Assembly: GCA_002320605.1 (NCBI GenBank)
Contig: DCKG01000008.1
Location: 1-47,035, forward strand
DNA length: 47,035 bases
Source: Bacteroidales bacterium UBA1680
GTDB lineage: Bacteria > Bacteroidota > Bacteroidia > Bacteroidales > UBA932
Direction: 5' to 3'
In this document: positions 9,755-18,331 of the stretch, in pieces
Layout: every line of letters starts with the position of its first letter
Position numbering within the stretch: the stretch's first letter is position 1
Notes under the pieces: model-generated
The model's database searches: none
What the model was told of the DNA's origin: nothing
Seen by the model: only the letters and a program-made list of their open reading frames with translations
Made by a program: the position numbers and the translations under genes

Positions 9755-11086
9755 ATGAATATGAATAAGTTAAGATACTTTTTACTTGCTTTCGCTACCT
9801 CTTTGGCCGTGTCATGCGGAGAGGCAGATGAAGAGACTTTTGATGCGACGCTTTACGGATCGGTCATCGATTCCGAGACAGGAGAAAGGATTCTGCAGGA
9901 AGAGCCTAACGGTTCAAGCATCCAGATCATCACGGCCGACACAGGCGTGGTCAGAACTCTGACATCCATTCCTTTCAAAATGGAAGGAAGCTATCATTTC
10001 ACTCGGATACATTCCGGCAATTACATGGTCCAGGCACCTTACGGGAATTTCTATCCACCTGAGCCTCGGATCATGAACCTGAATGGGGATACCCAGTACG
10101 ACTTGGTAGTCCAGCCATACGCAAGGGTGAAAGAAGAGGAGATTTCGTATGATGCCACGAAAGCCAAGATAAGAGCAAAGTTCCACGTTGACTCCAAGGA
10201 AAAGATCTCGAAGATGATTCTGCTCTGCAATCAGAGCTCAAGGGTCTCCTGGGGGCTTCAGACAGCCTCTGCACAGGATGCTCCAGACAAAGTCTTCGAG
10301 GTTGACGAAGAGGCTTCCCTTGTTCTGAAGACACAGGGTCTGACCAACGGCAAATATTTCGTGCGGATAGGCGTCCTTGCGCAGAATGCTCCTACAAACA
10401 TGTACAACTATTCTCCTTCCTATGCTGTGACGGTGGACAACACCCAATACGACGGTAAGCTGGATGGAGAAATCGATTCATATGCACGGAATCTGTATGC
10501 CTGCTGGGACGGCCTGCAGCCACCCGTGAATGGCATCTGGACAGATTACGTAGGTGGATTCGCCGCAACCATGGATGTCGACATAACCCACGAGGACAAT
10601 CACCTCTCGTGTTCTTCCCAAGGTGGCTACGTAAACGATGCCATCAACTTCCCTGCTGCCTGCACGTTCGAGATACTGGTCCGAAATCCAACGAACAGAG
10701 GCTGCTTCCTCATAGATGCTCGCGAGAATGACAGTGGTTATCAGGTAATGTACTTGGAAAACGTTACGTCCGTACAAACCTACTCTTCTTTCGGCGGCGA
10801 GAAATCCTTCTCCGTTCCTAAACTTGATGATGGAAAGGTGCATCTGCTCTCTGTCGTCATCACTGCCACAGGAAGCAGAATGTACTGCGATGGTGTCCAA
10901 GCGGATACTTCAGAAGGTCGTTACGGTGGGGAATATTCTGGACACATCCACATAGGGGAGAGGTTCACGGGGTCTTCCAAATACACAGGGGATCTCTATT
11001 CCTTCCGGTTCTACGACAGGGCTCTGAACTCTGAAGAAATACAAACAAACTACCAAAATGATATTCAAAGATTTCATCTGGAATAG
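9755..11086 (+). CDS. DUF3823-type lipoprotein with C-terminal LamG domain
   Basis: A 443-residue lipoprotein (lipobox Cys21, SLAVSCGE) in the position where PULs carry SusE/F-like surface glycan-binding proteins. The N-terminal part (about 25-220) matches the DUF3823 pattern: a carboxypeptidase-like start (TLYGSVIDSETGERI) followed by Ig-like strands (FHVDSKEKISKMILL). The C-terminal part (about 270-440) is a concanavalin-like LamG domain (ATMDVDITHEDNH, FEILVRNPTN, MYCDGVQADT, YSFRFYDRALNSEEI). It probably binds the target glycan at the cell surface. The 3' end overlaps the next gene by 29 bases, so translation is likely coupled. Confidence 0.85.
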   Translation: MNMNKLRYFLLAFATSLAVSCGEADEETFDATLYGSVIDSETGERILQEEPNGSSIQIITADTGVVRTLTSIPFKMEGSYHFTRIHSGNYMVQAPYGNFYPPEPRIMNLNGDTQYDLVVQPYARVKEEEISYDATKAKIRAKFHVDSKEKISKMILLCNQSSRVSWGLQTASAQDAPDKVFEVDEEASLVLKTQGLTNGKYFVRIGVLAQNAPTNMYNYSPSYAVTVDNTQYDGKLDGEIDSYARNLYACWDGLQPPVNGIWTDYVGGFAATMDVDITHEDNHLSCSSQGGYVNDAINFPAACTFEILVRNPTNRGCFLIDARENDSGYQVMYLENVTSVQTYSSFGGEKSFSVPKLDDGKVHLLSVVITATGSRMYCDGVQADTSEGRYGGEYSGHIHIGERFTGSSKYTGDLYSFRFYDRALNSEEIQTNYQNDIQRFHLE

Positions 11087-12704
11087 ATGCCACTGTCTGC
11101 TGGCTTTGTCGCTACTCACCGCAGTGAGTTTTCCTGCTTGGTCGCAACTTCCGGAATTCAGCCAGAAAAAATTGCGCAGGCAGGCGGCTAGGGAGTACCT
11201 CCAGCCGGTAAGACCTGGTTATGAAGGGGTGAACCCCTATTGGAATACATATGCCATCAAATTCATCTACGCCCCTGCCTTTGACTTCAAAGAAACTGAG
11301 GGTGCGGATCACTACCTGTTCACATTGAAACAGGGGAAGAGAAGCTGGTCGTTCAAGGATGACAAGCCCTTCCATTCGCTCGCTCCCGTCTGGAAAGATA
11401 TTCCCGTTGGGGATGTCCGGTTAAAGGTGGAAGCAGTAGACAAGCGCGGGAACATTCTGGCGGTCGTAGGAGAAAAAGAATTCAAACGGGATTATCCCTT
11501 CGCCGGGAATTATCCGGGACCGGCTCGCTCCTACAAAGAAGCAGCCGTCAAGGCTCTGTTGTACATCCATTACATCCCTGCCATCCAGCATTGGAAGACC
11601 CAGGATGCACCGGACATGGGTTACGAGCTGAACTGTTATCCATGCAAATCGATAAGCGGCACCATCCGATGCGAGATGCTGCTGGCGAAGCTTGTACCTT
11701 CCATGCGGGAAGAATGCATGGCGATTTCTAGGCACGCTGCGGATTTCCTGCTTGCCCAGAGTCAGCCCGATGGAGCTCCTTTGGCCTTTTTCCCACCGAC
11801 CTACTACGGAACCGGAGCTACTGCAGGAGATGCTGTCAACCAGGGAAAGACAATGAGCATGGAGGCCACCAAGGTCGCTAACGCCCTTCTGGATCTTTAC
11901 GACGAGACAGGTGACAGGAAGTATTACGATGCTGTCATTGGAATAATGGAAACCTATAAACGAATGCAGAATGTAGATGGATCTTTTCCGATCAAGCTGT
12001 TCTATCAGACAGGAATGCCGGTCAATGATGTCTGTGCCAGACTGCATCCCATCCTAGGGCTGCTCAGGCGCATTCATGACCAATACGGGATCCATGAATA
12101 TTCCGCCATGCAGCACGCAGCCGAGAAATGGATGGATGATGTGGCCGTGCGGAACTTCGAGATGGTTGGCCAGTTTGAGGACGTTTCCGTTGAAAATCTG
12201 GCACCCTATCAGAACATGACGCACTGGACAGCCGTTCCATATGCCACGTACATCCTTGAGAAAAAACATGTTACGCAGAAAGATATTGACATTGCCCGGC
12301 AACTGGTTGACTTCGGAGAAGATCAGTTCATTTACTGGGATGCCGAAGCGAATCCAGTTACTGGCATTCATGACATCCTCACTCCGTGTGCCTTCGAGCA
12401 GTATTTTTACCGGGTTCCGGTGGACGATAGTGCAGCCAGCATGGCAACTGCCTTCCTGTCTCTCTACGAACGGACCGGAGACCTGCTGTCGCTCGCAAAG
12501 GCTAAAGCTTTGCTGGATGCGATTACTCGCGCCCAGTACGATAACGAAGGCATGATTCCCACAGCTTGGCACATGACACGGCTGGAAATCATGCACGAGC
12601 AGCTATGGATCAGTTGCTGCTACATTTCCGTAAACACCCTGCTACGGTTCGCCGAACTGGTAGAACCCGGAAGCCTCTCCTTCAAACCGACCAAATGGTT
12701 CTAA
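11058..12704 (+). CDS. Predicted (alpha/alpha)6-barrel glycan-active protein, copy 1
   Basis: A secreted protein of 548 residues with a signal peptide ending near PAWSQ. Residues about 50-150 look like an Ig/FN3-type beta domain (YAIKFIYAPAF, LTLK-like strands, VRLKVEAVDKRGN). The rest is helical with hairpins typical of six-hairpin glycosidases and lyases: MSMEATKVANALLDLYDETGD, DGSFPIK, VCARLHPILGLLRRIHDQYG, DDSAASMATAFLSLYERTGD and the tail QLWISCCYISVNTLLRFAE. Conserved acidic and His residues shared with the next gene (RLHP, QFEDVS, MTHWTAVPYATY, VDDSAAS) are candidates for the active site. I cannot name a CAZy family. It is co-transcribed with the PUL1 genes and is a tandem duplicate of the next gene. 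Confidence 0.7.
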   Translation: MIFKDFIWNRCHCLLALSLLTAVSFPAWSQLPEFSQKKLRRQAAREYLQPVRPGYEGVNPYWNTYAIKFIYAPAFDFKETEGADHYLFTLKQGKRSWSFKDDKPFHSLAPVWKDIPVGDVRLKVEAVDKRGNILAVVGEKEFKRDYPFAGNYPGPARSYKEAAVKALLYIHYIPAIQHWKTQDAPDMGYELNCYPCKSISGTIRCEMLLAKLVPSMREECMAISRHAADFLLAQSQPDGAPLAFFPPTYYGTGATAGDAVNQGKTMSMEATKVANALLDLYDETGDRKYYDAVIGIMETYKRMQNVDGSFPIKLFYQTGMPVNDVCARLHPILGLLRRIHDQYGIHEYSAMQHAAEKWMDDVAVRNFEMVGQFEDVSVENLAPYQNMTHWTAVPYATYILEKKHVTQKDIDIARQLVDFGEDQFIYWDAEANPVTGIHDILTPCAFEQYFYRVPVDDSAASMATAFLSLYERTGDLLSLAKAKALLDAITRAQYDNEGMIPTAWHMTRLEIMHEQLWISCCYISVNTLLRFAELVEPGSLSFKPTKWF

Positions 12705-12707
12705 ATC

Positions 12708-14327
12708 ATGATAAAATTCAGAAATGTTTTTCTTGCAGCCATTGCTATAGCATTGGCATGCCCGGCAGCGTCTTCAAAACTGCCTAAGTTTAATTACAGG
12801 AAGCTGCAAAGACAGGCAGCGAAGGAATACTTGAAGCCAATAAGCCCCGGCTACGAAGGAAATAATCCTTTCTGGAACGGCTATTCCATCAAGTTTACAT
12901 ATGCTCCGGCCTTCGACTTCAAGGAAGTCGGTGGCGCTCGCAAGTATTTGTACACTTTGAGGAAAGGAGAGCAAGAATGGACGTTCAAGGACGACAAGCC
13001 CTACCACTGCCTCGCTCCCGTCTGGAACAAGATTCCTGCTGGTGACGTCGTGCTTAAGGTGGAAGCCATAGACAAAAAAGGGAAGGTAATCTGTCTCGTT
13101 GGTGAGCGTAAGTTCATTCGCGACTTCCCGTTCACGGGCAATTATCCTGGCCCCGTCCGTTCTTACAAGGAGGCGGCAATCAAGGCTCTGCTTTTTATCC
13201 ATAACCTACCGGCCATTCAGAACTGGAAAACCCAGAATGTCCCGGACATGAGCTATAAGTTGAACACCTATCCGGCCAAGTCTATCGGCGGAACCATTCG
13301 CTGTGAGATGTTACTGGCGAAACTAATACCTTCGCTACGTGAAGACGCCATTGCTATTGCTCGTAGCGCAGGCGACTTCCTTATTCGCGAAAGCCAGCCG
13401 GCAGATGCTCCTCTAGCATATTTTCCTCCTACCTACTATGGGGGACTTCACGCATCCGCCTACAATGAAGGTAAGATGATGAGCATGGAGGCGACCAAGG
13501 CCTCAAATGCGTTATTGGATCTCTACGACGAGACGGGAGATCGGAAATATTATGACCAGGTGATAGGAATCCTTGACACCTACAGGAAGCTGCAGCGCAA
13601 AGACGGATCCTTTCCAATCAAGCTAGTCGTCGCAACTGGGGAGCCTGACAACGATGTCTGTGCTAGACTCCATCCCATACTCGGCCTAGCTAGGAGAATT
13701 CACGACCAGTATGGCGTGAACGACTATGAGGCGATGCGCCTGGCCGGAGAAAAGTGGATGAACACGGAAGCCTTCAAGGATTTCGACATGGTAGCTCAGT
13801 TCGAGGACATCTCAGCAAAAAACGAACCGTACAAAGATCAGACGCACTGGACTTGTGTCCCGTACGCTACATACATGCTGAATTCGGGGTTGATAAGCAA
13901 AGAGAATCTAAAAGTTGCCAGGCTGCTCATTGCTTTCGGAGAAGACCAGTTTACCAACTGGGAAAGTTTTCCGAACGATGATGGGTTGAAGACCTACTAC
14001 ACCCCAGGCGTGGTAGAACAGTTCTATTATAGGACTCCCATAGACGACAGTGCGGCAAGCATGGCTTCGGCATGGATGGCTCTATATGAAGAAACGGGCG
14101 ACAGACTCTCTTTGGCAAAGGCAAAAGCACTGATGGACGAAGTGACCAAGGTGCAAATTCCTGAATCGGGACTCATCCCCACTGCTTGGGAATGGTATCC
14201 TTCGTGGAGATTCCATGCCGACCAGATCTGGATCAGCTGCTGTTATATCACCTGTAACACCCTGCTAAGGTTTGCCGAGATTGCTGAGCCGGGATGCATT
14301 CCATTCAAACCGACCTTCTGGTTTTAG
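12708..14327 (+). CDS. Predicted (alpha/alpha)6-barrel glycan-active protein, copy 2
   Basis: A 539-residue paralogue of the preceding gene, starting 3 bases after it. By eye the two agree at well over half of their positions along the full length, including the N-terminal beta domain (FKDDKPYHCLAPVW) and the helical hairpins (MSMEATKASNALLDLYDETGD, CARLHPILGLARRIHDQYG, QTHWTCVPYATY, IDDSAASMASAW, QIWISCCYITCNTLLRFAE). A signal peptide is present (IALACPAASSKLP). Segments that differ, such as the loop after the conserved PPTYYG and the region before the C-terminal VEQFYYR, may set different specificities. It is the last gene of PUL1 on this strand. No catalytic class can be assigned with confidence. 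Confidence 0.7.
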   Translation: MIKFRNVFLAAIAIALACPAASSKLPKFNYRKLQRQAAKEYLKPISPGYEGNNPFWNGYSIKFTYAPAFDFKEVGGARKYLYTLRKGEQEWTFKDDKPYHCLAPVWNKIPAGDVVLKVEAIDKKGKVICLVGERKFIRDFPFTGNYPGPVRSYKEAAIKALLFIHNLPAIQNWKTQNVPDMSYKLNTYPAKSIGGTIRCEMLLAKLIPSLREDAIAIARSAGDFLIRESQPADAPLAYFPPTYYGGLHASAYNEGKMMSMEATKASNALLDLYDETGDRKYYDQVIGILDTYRKLQRKDGSFPIKLVVATGEPDNDVCARLHPILGLARRIHDQYGVNDYEAMRLAGEKWMNTEAFKDFDMVAQFEDISAKNEPYKDQTHWTCVPYATYMLNSGLISKENLKVARLLIAFGEDQFTNWESFPNDDGLKTYYTPGVVEQFYYRTPIDDSAASMASAWMALYEETGDRLSLAKAKALMDEVTKVQIPESGLIPTAWEWYPSWRFHADQIWISCCYITCNTLLRFAEIAEPGCIPFKPTFWF

Positions 14328-14410
14328 ATGCCCCCCCTCGATTACATTTTGATTGCATAAGCAAGGTGAATCCGTAACTTACTTATTTTCAAAGTGTTCC
14401 AAGCGAGTAT

Positions 14411-14444
14411 TGCTCACGCCTCGTGATTTTCGGAGGCGTGAGCA
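14411..14444. terminator. Strong hairpin in the convergent gap after PUL1
   Basis: A perfect 12-base-pair stem, TGCTCACGCCTC (14411-14422) with GAGGCGTGAGCA (14433-14444), encloses a 10-base loop. It lies between two convergent operons (ends at 14327 and 14570), where a bidirectional terminator is expected, but there is no clear U-tract on either strand. Confidence 0.5.
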
Positions 14445-14488
14445 TAAGGTTTTGTAAGTCTTTGATTTTCAATTGCGATTTTGGCCAC

Positions 14489-14508
14489 ATTGCTCACGCT
14501 AGGTGAGC
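14489..14508. repeat. Second copy of the ATTGCTCACGC half-site with a short hairpin
   Basis: The 11 bases ATTGCTCACGC at 14409-14419 recur at 14489-14499. The second copy forms its own smaller hairpin (GCTCAC at 14492-14497, GTGAGC at 14503-14508). The remainder of the 242-base gap 14328-14569 shows no coding potential. Confidence 0.4.
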
Positions 14509-14569
14509 CGGGCGGTTAAGACGGGACATCCTTGGTGTCAGTCTACGGCCTGCGGTATCGGTTTGCGTA

Positions 14570-15919
14570 CTACAGCGTCAGCTCGTGGCCGCGGTAGAAG
14601 TCCAGAAGGCTGGCGGAGTAGAGGTACTCGTAGCGGGCGCGGACCAGGGTGGATTCTGCGGACAGGTAGCTGTCCCGTGACTCGTTGAATTCAGTGATGT
14701 TGGCCTTGCCGTTTTCGTATTTCGCAAGCATCAGGTCATAGGATTCCTTGGCGCTAGATAGGGCATCGGTGCTAGAACGATACTTCTCCTGAGCTGCCAC
14801 GGCATTGTAATATGCCTGTTGTATCTCTTTGTAAAGAGATTTTTTTGCGCTTTCGAGCTGCAATTCCTGATTGATTTTCGATAGCTGGGCGCTGCGAACC
14901 TGGTTACGGTTCTGGAATTTATTGAATATGGGGACAGAGAGGCTCAGCCCTACGTACTGGCTGAAATTATGCTTCATCTGATCTGCGAATGAATCATTGT
15001 GGGCCCCGCTCAGAGTATAGTAGTTCGTGCCTATTCCTCCGCTCAGAGAAATTGTCGGCATGTATCCGCTCTTTGCGTTTTTGATGGTCCAGTCGTAAGC
15101 CTTCAGCCGGAACTCCTCGGCTCTGATCACAGGCTTGGCAGTCACTGCGTCTGCATAAATGTCGTCGGGGCTCGGCAAGAGGAGATTTTCGATGTCCTGG
15201 GACGGCCTTACGACAGAGAATCCTTCGGGATTATGCAGTTCCAGGAGCTGGCTGAGATCCAGCAGGGCGATGTTCAGGTCATTCCTTGCCTGGGTGGCGT
15301 TCAGCCGGCTCTGACCTAAGGCCGCCTTCTGCTGTGCGACTTCCGAAGCGCTAGCCTTGCCATTAAGCTCCATTTCAGAGAGCCTGTCCACCTGTAGAGA
15401 GTCAATTGAAACCTGATTCAAAGCCACGTCCAGCAATTCCATGTCGTAGAGAATCTGCACGTAAGCCTGTGCGACCTGCACCCTGATGTCATCCTTGGCT
15501 TTCTCTAAATCTTCGGTCGCCGCCTGCAGATTCAGCTCGCTTTCCTTGATGGAATTGCGGATTTTGAGGCCTTGGAACACGGGAACGGAAGAACCTAGGC
15601 TGAATCCCGTGGAAGAGGTGTTGTTATTTGAATATGTATTCGAGGACGTCAAGCCTCGCCCGAATGAGAAATTCTCGTTGACGGAGCCGTTCAGGTCTGG
15701 CAGCCGGCTGTTCTTGGCAGTATTCAGAGCTATTTCCTGATTCTTCCTGTGCAGGTCCTGCTGCTTTATGGTTATGTTGTGGTCTATGGCGTAGCTGATG
15801 CAGTCTGCCAGCGACCATGGGCCGGAATGAGCCGCCTCCTGCGCGGATGCGAGGGACGGCATGGCGCAGAATGCTGCCAGGATGAATGAATATATTATAT
15901 TGCTAAATTTCATATTCAT
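14570..15919 (-). CDS. TolC-like outer membrane efflux protein
   Basis: Outer membrane channel of a tripartite exporter, 449 residues. A signal peptide ends at LASAQEA. The mature part has the two-fold repeat of the OEP family: SLADCISYAIDHNITIKQQ and SRLPDLNGSVNENFSFG in the first half, AVTAKPVIRAEEF and SGYMPTISLSGGIGTNYY in the second, each followed by long coiled-coil helices. The family's typical length is 430-480. The start ATG overlaps the stop of the adaptor gene (TAATG), so translation is coupled. It would dock with the adaptor and the MacB-like permeases to carry substrate across the outer membrane. Confidence 0.93.
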   Translation of the reverse strand: MNMKFSNIIYSFILAAFCAMPSLASAQEAAHSGPWSLADCISYAIDHNITIKQQDLHRKNQEIALNTAKNSRLPDLNGSVNENFSFGRGLTSSNTYSNNNTSSTGFSLGSSVPVFQGLKIRNSIKESELNLQAATEDLEKAKDDIRVQVAQAYVQILYDMELLDVALNQVSIDSLQVDRLSEMELNGKASASEVAQQKAALGQSRLNATQARNDLNIALLDLSQLLELHNPEGFSVVRPSQDIENLLLPSPDDIYADAVTAKPVIRAEEFRLKAYDWTIKNAKSGYMPTISLSGGIGTNYYTLSGAHNDSFADQMKHNFSQYVGLSLSVPIFNKFQNRNQVRSAQLSKINQELQLESAKKSLYKEIQQAYYNAVAAQEKYRSSTDALSSAKESYDLMLAKYENGKANITEFNESRDSYLSAESTLVRARYEYLYSASLLDFYRGHELTL

Positions 15920-17022
15920 TATTTTTTAGTCTCGATTATTTTGTTCCCGCGAACCTTGTCTCCATTCTTCAGTCCTTTCTTTATCTCTACATCCACTCCG
16001 TCGCTCAGCCCGATGGTTACCGGAGTGCGCTTGTATGTGCTGTCTTTGCCCATCAGGTAGACGAAAGTTGAATCTCCAGAGAATTCCAGGGCTTTCTCAG
16101 GAATGGTCACCACGCTGTCGGCATGGTCCAAGATCACCTTTGCGTTCGCGCTGTAGCCGGAACGGATCATAGACCCCTCCTGTGGCTTCACGGCAGCCTT
16201 GATTTCGAATTCTTTTGTCCCGTTGTTGTCTGTGGCCTTAGGGGAGATGTATTCAAGAGTGGCTTCGAATTTCTGATCCTGCAGGGCACCTATCGTGATT
16301 TCCACGTTAGTGCCTTCTTGGATTTTCCCGACCTCGGTCTCATCGATCCTGCCATCGAATATGAGATCTTTCATGTCGGCCACGGTGGCTATCGTGGTGC
16401 CATCGTTGAAAGTGTTCGCTTGGATGACGGAGTTCCCGACCTTTACGGGGACGTCAAGTATCAGTCCGGTGATGGTGGAGCGGATGAGCGTCGAGGAAGA
16501 GCTTGCGTTCTGCTTCGAGACGCCGGTTCTGACGACTTCCAAGGCATCCACGGCGGCATCGTATTCCTCTTTAGCCTGTTCGTAAGCCTGAGCGATCTTG
16601 TCATATTCGTCTGCGCTGACCAGTTTCTTGTCGTAGAGGGCTTTCTCTCGCTCGAAATCGGTCTTGGCTTGCTTGCGGTTGATTTCCGCGAGACGCACCC
16701 TGCTCTGCGCAGAACTCAACGAGCTCATCTCGGGGATGACGTTAACCTTTGCGATTATCTCTCCTGCGGTGACGTTCTGGCCTGGTTCCTTATAAAGCTC
16801 GGCGATGATTCCGCTTATCTGCGGCTTGATGTTCACTTCGTTGCGGGGTTCGATGGAGCCGTTGATGAGCGTAGTCCTCTCAAGGGATTTCCTCGTAGCA
16901 GCGAGTTCTTCGTACTTCTCTTCCTTTGGCTTGGATCTTTGGTACAAGTAGACGAAAGTTCCAAGGAACAGCAACGCTACGAGTGCTGCGATGATGATTC
17001 TGAAATACTTTTTCATATTCAT
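15919..17022 (-). CDS. Periplasmic adaptor (membrane fusion protein, MacA/HlyD-like)
   Basis: Membrane fusion protein of 367 residues with one N-terminal membrane anchor (IIIAALVALLFLGTFVYLY). It has a lipoyl-like half-motif (VNIKPQISGIIAELYKEPGQNVTAGEIIAKV), a short alpha-helical hairpin (about 100-165), the second lipoyl half (IRSTITGLILDVPVKVGNSV) and the beta-barrel and membrane-proximal domains (EGTNVEITIGALQDQ, MIRSGYSANAKVIL). It bridges the inner membrane permeases and the outer membrane channel. It lies 54 bases downstream of the first permease gene; the gap holds a small hairpin (CCTGAC at 17047-17052, GTCAGG at 17057-17062). Confidence 0.93.
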   Translation of the reverse strand: MNMKKYFRIIIAALVALLFLGTFVYLYQRSKPKEEKYEELAATRKSLERTTLINGSIEPRNEVNIKPQISGIIAELYKEPGQNVTAGEIIAKVNVIPEMSSLSSAQSRVRLAEINRKQAKTDFEREKALYDKKLVSADEYDKIAQAYEQAKEEYDAAVDALEVVRTGVSKQNASSSSTLIRSTITGLILDVPVKVGNSVIQANTFNDGTTIATVADMKDLIFDGRIDETEVGKIQEGTNVEITIGALQDQKFEATLEYISPKATDNNGTKEFEIKAAVKPQEGSMIRSGYSANAKVILDHADSVVTIPEKALEFSGDSTFVYLMGKDSTYKRTPVTIGLSDGVDVEIKKGLKNGDKVRGNKIIETKK

Positions 17023-17076
17023 TAATATTTTATATTCATATAAGTTCCTGACTTTCGTCAGGATGACAGCCTATGG

Positions 17077-18324
17077 TTATTCCTCTCTCATCGCATCCAC
17101 GGGCTTTATCTGCATCGCCCTTGATGCTGGAGCGAGTCCTGCCAGCACGCCCAGAGTGATCAGCCCTAGCAACGCCAGCAGAGCCTGCCAGAAGGTCACT
17201 TGGAACTGAGCCGTCATGACCCCGTCCTTGGTGAATCCTAGCTCTACCATTCCTAATATCATGACGGAGAATATGATGCCGAACATTCCCGAGACCATGG
17301 TCAGGGTTATGCTTTCGGCTATCACCTGAGAGATGATGGTCTTAGGAGTCGCCCCGATGGCGCGCCGGATGCCGATTTCCGTAGTCCTCTCCTTGACGGT
17401 TACCATCATGATGTTCGATACACCGATGGCTCCTGCCAGCAAAGTGCCGATTCCTACCAGAAGGAACAGTAAGTCGAGCCCCTTGAACAGATTCCTTACG
17501 AAGGTGAACATGCTCTCTATGTTCAGGCCGACGATGGCTCGCTTGTCATTGGGAGCGACCAGGTATTTCTGCTTCATCATATTCACGCACTGGTTCATGA
17601 CTTCGCTGGATCTGTATTCAGGCTTCACCAGGACCATCAGCCCCCATATCCTGTCGCCGCGATTGTACAGCCTGGCCATCACGCTCATCGGGCAGAACAC
17701 CCCTCTGTTTGAGCCTCCGTTTATATTGAAATTGCTGCTGGTCTGCGCCACGACGCCTATGATTTCGTAATATATCCCATTGATGGATATGAATTTGCCG
17801 CAAGGGTCGCCGCCGCCCGGGAAAAGGGTTTCGTAGACGCGCCATCCTATCGTCGCAACCTTGCGACCCTCAGCGTTGTCCATGTCGTTGATGAACCGTC
17901 CGTATTTCATGTGCTGGAACTGGATCCTGGAATAATCCGAGGTGACGCCTTGGAAATTAACCCCATTGTACTTATTCGTTCCATAAACGGCTTGCACCCC
18001 CCATTGAGACATGGACGTGGTGGCTAGCTCGACGCCTTGGATTTTCCTCAGCTCATCCATGTCCGCTGTCCTGAACATTATCTGCCTGCCCGACTTGAAT
18101 CCCCCATACGGCTTGGTAGTAATCCCATTCATCACGATCACGCAGTTCGTGGCGAAATTTCCCATGTCCTTCGAGACCATGTATTTCACGGCCTTGCTTC
18201 CGCCCAGCAGGACCAGCAGCATGAACATGCCCCAGAACACCCCGAAACCGGTCAGGAATGTCCTGCTCTTGTTGCGTCGCAGCGTCTGCGAGATCTCTCT
18301 GAATGCGTCTATGTCGAATTTCAT
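17077..18324 (-). CDS. MacB-type ABC transporter permease 2
   Basis: Inner membrane permease of 415 residues: an N-terminal helix (FLTGFGVFWGMFMLLVLLGG), a large periplasmic MacB_PCD domain (about 45-270) and three C-terminal helices forming the FtsX domain (LLFLLVGIGTLLAGAIGVSN, GMFGIIFSVMILGMVEL and the last helix near LLALLGLITLGVLAGLAPA). The cytoplasmic loop VKERTTEIGIRRAIGATP is the family's ATPase-coupling segment. No ATPase domain is fused; that is a separate gene upstream. It probably forms a heterodimer with the other permease in the operon. The start is preceded by the out-of-frame mini-reading-frame ATG-AAT-ATA-TGA, which overlaps both the upstream stop and this start. Confidence 0.93.
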   Translation of the reverse strand: MKFDIDAFREISQTLRRNKSRTFLTGFGVFWGMFMLLVLLGGSKAVKYMVSKDMGNFATNCVIVMNGITTKPYGGFKSGRQIMFRTADMDELRKIQGVELATTSMSQWGVQAVYGTNKYNGVNFQGVTSDYSRIQFQHMKYGRFINDMDNAEGRKVATIGWRVYETLFPGGGDPCGKFISINGIYYEIIGVVAQTSSNFNINGGSNRGVFCPMSVMARLYNRGDRIWGLMVLVKPEYRSSEVMNQCVNMMKQKYLVAPNDKRAIVGLNIESMFTFVRNLFKGLDLLFLLVGIGTLLAGAIGVSNIMMVTVKERTTEIGIRRAIGATPKTIISQVIAESITLTMVSGMFGIIFSVMILGMVELGFTKDGVMTAQFQVTFWQALLALLGLITLGVLAGLAPASRAMQIKPVDAMREE

Positions 18325-18331
18325 ATATTCA

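Noticed and set aside
14539..14552. 14-base exact repeat CAGTCTACGGCCTG, also at 41497-41510
   Set aside because: In 47 kb several chance pairs of 14-base matches are expected when both strands are considered, and the flanks share nothing.
16123..17025. 300-codon plus-strand frame opposite the adaptor gene
   Set aside because: Antisense shadow of a well-recognised membrane fusion protein; no start region or known domain of its own.
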